A stretch of 64,000 nt of DNA from UBA8389 sp035719105 (GTDB taxonomy: Bacteria; Bacteroidota; Bacteroidia; Bacteroidales; UBA1402), in contig DASTGN010000003.1 of assembly GCA_035719105.1 (NCBI GenBank), positions 207,174 through 271,173 of the forward strand, written 5' to 3'. Positions 60,596 to 64,000 of this stretch are shown piece by piece (within the stretch, counting starts at the first letter, position 1; every line of letters begins with the position of its first letter). Both the position numbers and the translations under genes were made by a program. A model generated the notes under the pieces. That model worked only from the letters and a program-made list of their open reading frames with translations, ran no database searches and had not been told where the DNA came from.

Positions 60596-61810
60596 TTATG
60601 TGTTTAAATTATGATTCTTTTTAATTATAAAACTATCACATTTTCCAATTCTTTGGTCAAATGATTTTGAAAGTGAATTGGCAATTATGTAAGAAAATAT
60701 AAACCAGGCAATTTTATTCCCAAGAATTTGGGCAGAGAAAATCATTCCTAATATTGGAATTAATAATAATATTGGCAAGACTTCTTTGTTAATTTTAAAT
60801 ATTCTGATTGCACAAATATTAATTCTTACTAAAAAAGTTAAGAATAGTATTAAGCCCACTACCCCTGTATAAGAGAGGATTTCGATTATTACATTATGAG
60901 GACTGCTATATCTTCCTGAAAAAATAGTGATATTAAATGCATATCCGGTTTCACCCTGACCCCAAATTAAATGTTTTGGAATAAGTTCTAAAGCTGACAG
61001 CCATAAAACGTCCCTTTGAGATAAGTCACCTTCCGTTATAGAAGATGTTAAACGTTCAGTTATAAAGCTGTTTTTTAAAAAAAAGGCCCAAATTACAAAT
61101 AGAATAATTAACACAGAAAATATTGAAATTAATTTCTTTATGCTAATTTTTGATTTATTTAAAAATAGAAAAACCAATGTGCCTAACAACAAAGAAATAA
61201 AAGCAAGTCGAGAACCTGTTTGTACTAAGAAAACAAACATAAATGGAAAGGTTATATATAATAAATACCTCGATTTACCTAATCTCAATTTATTTTCATG
61301 TATAATTGAGAGTAAAGCTAACATCGTAATACTCAATACAACACCAATTTCATTTGCATTAGCTTTAAAAATCGTAATTCTATTATCTAAAGCATAGCTT
61401 GTATCAATATTGAAAAAAAACATAATTGTTATTAACATTGTACTAAATGAAAATACATATAAACATTTTAATAGAATTTTAGGTTCTCTTTTTTCGTGGT
61501 TTATTGCAATTAATAGTACGGTCAAATTTAGAAAAAATGAAATATCCAAAAAAGTAGAGTATTCGGAAGTTCTATTCTTTAAACTCATAAAAGTCAATAG
61601 AGAAAAAAATAATAAAATTGGATAGATAAAGTATTTTATGCCTTTAAATGAATAAAATGATTTATAATTAAGTATTGTGGCAGATAGATACAACAAAACT
61701 GTCACTTTTGTGATTAAAAAGTCAACACCCGTATGAAATGGATCCCATGTTTCAAAATTTATAGAGAAACAATAAAGATAAAGCGTGTATTTTTGAAGGC
61801 GTCTAATCAT
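60596..61810 (-). CDS. O-antigen polymerase/ligase-like membrane protein (Wzy/WaaL type)
   Basis: 404 residues, mostly hydrophobic, about eleven transmembrane helices. A large loop near residues 280-320 has WGQGETGYAFN and SPHNVIIEILSYTGVVG; the H-N motif is typical of the Wzy_C/O-antigen ligase fold. It would polymerise repeat units in the periplasm or join the finished chain to a lipid. No Wzx flippase gene is visible in the window, so the locus probably continues or the flippase lies elsewhere. Ligase and polymerase cannot be told apart from sequence alone. Confidence 0.85.
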   Translation of the reverse strand: MIRRLQKYTLYLYCFSINFETWDPFHTGVDFLITKVTVLLYLSATILNYKSFYSFKGIKYFIYPILLFFSLLTFMSLKNRTSEYSTFLDISFFLNLTVLLIAINHEKREPKILLKCLYVFSFSTMLITIMFFFNIDTSYALDNRITIFKANANEIGVVLSITMLALLSIIHENKLRLGKSRYLLYITFPFMFVFLVQTGSRLAFISLLLGTLVFLFLNKSKISIKKLISIFSVLIILFVIWAFFLKNSFITERLTSSITEGDLSQRDVLWLSALELIPKHLIWGQGETGYAFNITIFSGRYSSPHNVIIEILSYTGVVGLILFLTFLVRINICAIRIFKINKEVLPILLLIPILGMIFSAQILGNKIAWFIFSYIIANSLSKSFDQRIGKCDSFIIKKNHNLNT

Positions 61811-61863
61811 TTTTACGCAATAAATTCAATTATTGATATCTGGAAAAGTTAGATTTAGTAATA

Positions 61864-63744
61864 TCACATCCATTTATTATACCATATCTGAAATTGTAAT
61901 AACTTCCAGATTATAGTAGGATCATATAATTTATCTTTAAGAAAATCTTGTTTCAATTTTTGCACGTAGGTCCAATTAAAAAGTCCCGAATTTTCTATAC
62001 TTTGCTGATTAAGATTCTCATCCAATAGAAATAGTAAATCAGATTTCAACCATGAATAGACCGGTACGGTAAAACCTGTTTTAGGTCTTTCCATTAATTG
62101 TTTTGGGATATATTTATGAACAATATCTTTCAAGATCATTTTCTTAGTTGCACCGTATTTGTATTCAGTTGGTAATTGAGCAGCATATTCAATTATTCTA
62201 TGATCCAAAAAAGGCTCTCGACCTTCAAGCGAAACAGACATTGTTGCTCTATCTACTTTTGTAAGGATATCATTTTGTAAGTACATGCTATAATCCGCTG
62301 CAAGTGCTATTGACAAACTATCTTTAAAACTCTTAAAATTATTATCAAAAGAGGTTTTTTGATGCTGTGTTGAAAAATTAAAAAGCTCATTTATATGTTT
62401 TCTACTGCATGTAAAATAACTCTGGTACAGTATCTGGGGAGTGTATTCTTTATCAGCTTTTAATATTTTAGACAAAACATCCAATTTATTTTTCAATTTA
62501 ATATTTGGCGTTATAATACTTCCCAATCTGGAAAAGTGACCTACCGTACCTCTGGCAGTTTCAGGAATTCTACTTATAAGGGCTAAATTGGTCAAGAAAG
62601 TGCTGTAAATATTATATCCGGCAAATATCTCATCTCCTGCATCCGCCGATAAAGCTACGGTAACACTTTCTCTTGCCAGTTTACTTACAAGTGTAGTAGG
62701 AATAGCTGAGCTATCAGCAAATGGCTCATCATAATTAAATGGCAAATCAGGAATTATCTCCTGTGCTTCTTTCGTAGTACAATAATATTCCGTATGATCC
62801 GTACCAATATAGTTTGCTATCTCTTTTGCAAAGGGAGCTTCATTATTCCCTTCTTCAAAACCTATTGTGAATGTTTTCAGTTTTTCAGACCTTTTTTTCT
62901 GTAACAAAGCCGTAACAGCAGTAGAATCATAACCTCCACTTAGAAAAACTCCTACCGGTACATCTGAAATCATTCGATATTCAAAGGCAGAAATAAGCAA
63001 TTTTTCAACTTCTTCTTGTGCATCATTATATGAAATATTTAATTTGGGTAAACGATAGTAATCGTTTACATCCCAATATTTTTTAATTTCAAAGGATTTC
63101 TTAGTAATGCTAAAAGTAAGTATATGGCCGGGATCTAACTTCCCACAATGCTCAAAAATACAATATGGAGAAGGAACATACCCATAATCCATAAATTGAT
63201 GAACTGCATTTCCATTTATTTTTTTTTCAAACTTTGTGTGTTCATGAAATGCTTTCAATTCAGAAGCAAACAGAAATAAACCATCTTTCCAATAGTAAAA
63301 CAAGGGTTTTATTCCAGCTCTATCCCTTACAATAGTGACTTCAAGTGTTTTTTTATTCAATATTGCAAATACAAACATTCCAATGAATTTGGATACACAA
63401 TTGTTACCCCACTCCGAAAATGCATGCAAGATTACCTCAGTATCAGTCTCAGATTTGAATATATGACCCACCTTTAAAAGATCTTTTTTGATTTCATTAA
63501 AGTTATATATCTCACCATTAAACACAATACTTAAATGCTCAAAGTGCATTGGCTGGTGGCCTGCCGGTGAAAGATCCAGTATTGATAAGCGAGTGTGCCC
63601 TAAACCAACAGAACTTTCATTAAAATAATAGACATTACTACCTCTGTCATTTGGACCTCTGTGATGTAATGATGAAACCATTTTATCTAAAACTTCAACA
63701 TCACTATTTGTATTAAAATCGATAACGCCACAAATACCACACAT
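61864..63744 (-). CDS. asnB: Glutamine-hydrolysing asparagine synthase
   Basis: 626 residues. The N-terminal glutaminase domain starts MCGICGVIDF with Cys2 as the nucleophile and has HHRGPNDRGS and SIVFNGEIYN. The synthetase domain has the PPi loop VFLSGGYDSTAV, FTIGFEEGNNEAPFAKEIAN, SADAGDEIFAGYN and TKVDRATMSVSLEGREPFLD. In polysaccharide loci such enzymes amidate a uronic acid or make asparagine-like amides; cytosolic asparagine synthesis is the other possibility. It is the first gene of the visible polysaccharide operon, starting 35 bases from a transposase gene end. Confidence 0.9.
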   Translation of the reverse strand: MCGICGVIDFNTNSDVEVLDKMVSSLHHRGPNDRGSNVYYFNESSVGLGHTRLSILDLSPAGHQPMHFEHLSIVFNGEIYNFNEIKKDLLKVGHIFKSETDTEVILHAFSEWGNNCVSKFIGMFVFAILNKKTLEVTIVRDRAGIKPLFYYWKDGLFLFASELKAFHEHTKFEKKINGNAVHQFMDYGYVPSPYCIFEHCGKLDPGHILTFSITKKSFEIKKYWDVNDYYRLPKLNISYNDAQEEVEKLLISAFEYRMISDVPVGVFLSGGYDSTAVTALLQKKRSEKLKTFTIGFEEGNNEAPFAKEIANYIGTDHTEYYCTTKEAQEIIPDLPFNYDEPFADSSAIPTTLVSKLARESVTVALSADAGDEIFAGYNIYSTFLTNLALISRIPETARGTVGHFSRLGSIITPNIKLKNKLDVLSKILKADKEYTPQILYQSYFTCSRKHINELFNFSTQHQKTSFDNNFKSFKDSLSIALAADYSMYLQNDILTKVDRATMSVSLEGREPFLDHRIIEYAAQLPTEYKYGATKKMILKDIVHKYIPKQLMERPKTGFTVPVYSWLKSDLLFLLDENLNQQSIENSGLFNWTYVQKLKQDFLKDKLYDPTIIWKLLQFQIWYNKWM

Positions 63745-63778
63745 ACCAATAATATATAATTAGGGTGCACTGAATAAT

Positions 63779-64000
63779 TCAAATCAGCTCCAAATTTCTT
63801 AGGGCTGGCATGAATGTTAATTTTATTTCTTCTCTCATTCTCATCACATTAGCATAAAGCCATTTCAGTATGGAGCCAGGAAAATCCCTGGTATATCGGA
63901 TAATATTCATTACAAATATGATGGCTGCTATCCAACTCATTGAGGTTGAGGATAGTTTGGCTCGGATTTGATTCAGGTTGTAACCATTCTTGCCTTGTCC
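63779..64000 (-). CDS. Transposase, C-terminal part (runs off the window)
   Basis: The last 73 codons of a transposase gene, ended by TGA at 63779; the gene continues past base 64000. Translation gives GQGKNGYNLNQIRAKLSSTS, then MSWIAAIIFVMNIIRYTRDF, and ends MPALRNLELI. The Y-N-L-x-x-I-x-x-K-L and S-W-I-x-x-I-x-F-V-M-N patterns are what I know from the 3' ends of IS5/IS1182-like DDE transposases. Its end lies 35 bases upstream of asnB. Without the rest I cannot say whether the element is intact; the frame here is open. Confidence 0.7.
   Translation of the reverse strand, partial: GQGKNGYNLNQIRAKLSSTSMSWIAAIIFVMNIIRYTRDFPGSILKWLYANVMRMREEIKLTFMPALRNLELI

Overview
The window comes from a Bacteroidota chromosome, most likely an anaerobic member of the Bacteroidales. 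The sequence evidence is repeated promoters of the Bacteroidetes type (TTG or TTTG, 19-23 bases, then TAnnTTTG), a long PPi-dependent phosphofructokinase, a NifU-like/GGGtGRT gene pair, an HU-CCDC81/SPOR protein, a retaining-type GH97, a DUF6132 protein, a three-gene acyl-CoA carboxylase and an anaerobic sulfatase maturase. The species cannot be named from the sequence alone.

Bases 1-26.9 kb are mainly housekeeping: the end of an OmpP1/FadL-like outer membrane gene and a Tyr/Gly-rich secreted protein, prmA, a GH2 glycosidase, pfp, the NifU-like/GGGtGRT pair, tcdA, a PagL-like lipid A deacylase, an acyl-CoA (probably propionyl-CoA) carboxylase operon, a CPA2 antiporter overlapping a sensor kinase, panB, a DsbD-like reductase, GH97, a TrpB2, an HU/SPOR protein, rpsP and tRNA-Ser(UGA).

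Bases 27-29 kb hold a tripartite HipB-HipS-HipT-like toxin-antitoxin operon beside an IS3 transposase relic. Its promoter is embedded in a 31-bp imperfect palindrome. An anaerobic sulfatase maturase follows.

Bases 30.5-34.9 kb (minus strand) are the most unusual locus: DUF6132 membrane protein, ArsM-like methyltransferase ending in four cysteines, an unlisted 35-residue Cys-rich peptide, a radical SAM/SPASM protein, a thioredoxin-thioredoxin reductase fusion and a VOC protein. It has the layout of a ribosomal-peptide maturation or thiol/metalloid system.

Bases 36.2-37.85 kb are a 1.6-kb non-coding repeat mosaic: a 58-bp element with inverted-repeat ends, ~178-bp tandem units, a 20-bp minisatellite, an AAG tract and 15-bp repeats. 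The same 58-bp element recurs at 42.17 kb.

Bases 37.8-64 kb (almost all minus strand) form a surface polysaccharide locus. It has two WbpM/CapD-like dehydratases, UDP-glucuronate epimerase, nucleotidyltransferase, galacturonokinase-like kinase, two paralogous SDRs (one with substituted catalytic residues), a WecA/WbpL-type initiating transferase, glycosyltransferases, acyltransferases, a Wzy/ligase-like protein and asparagine synthase. An Xre-RES toxin-antitoxin pair and an AAA/DUF4143 ATPase interrupt it at 42.2-44.7 kb. The glycosyltransferase part (about 52-63.7 kb) is visibly more AT-rich, as expected of exchanged polysaccharide genes, and the window ends in the 3' end of a transposase gene.
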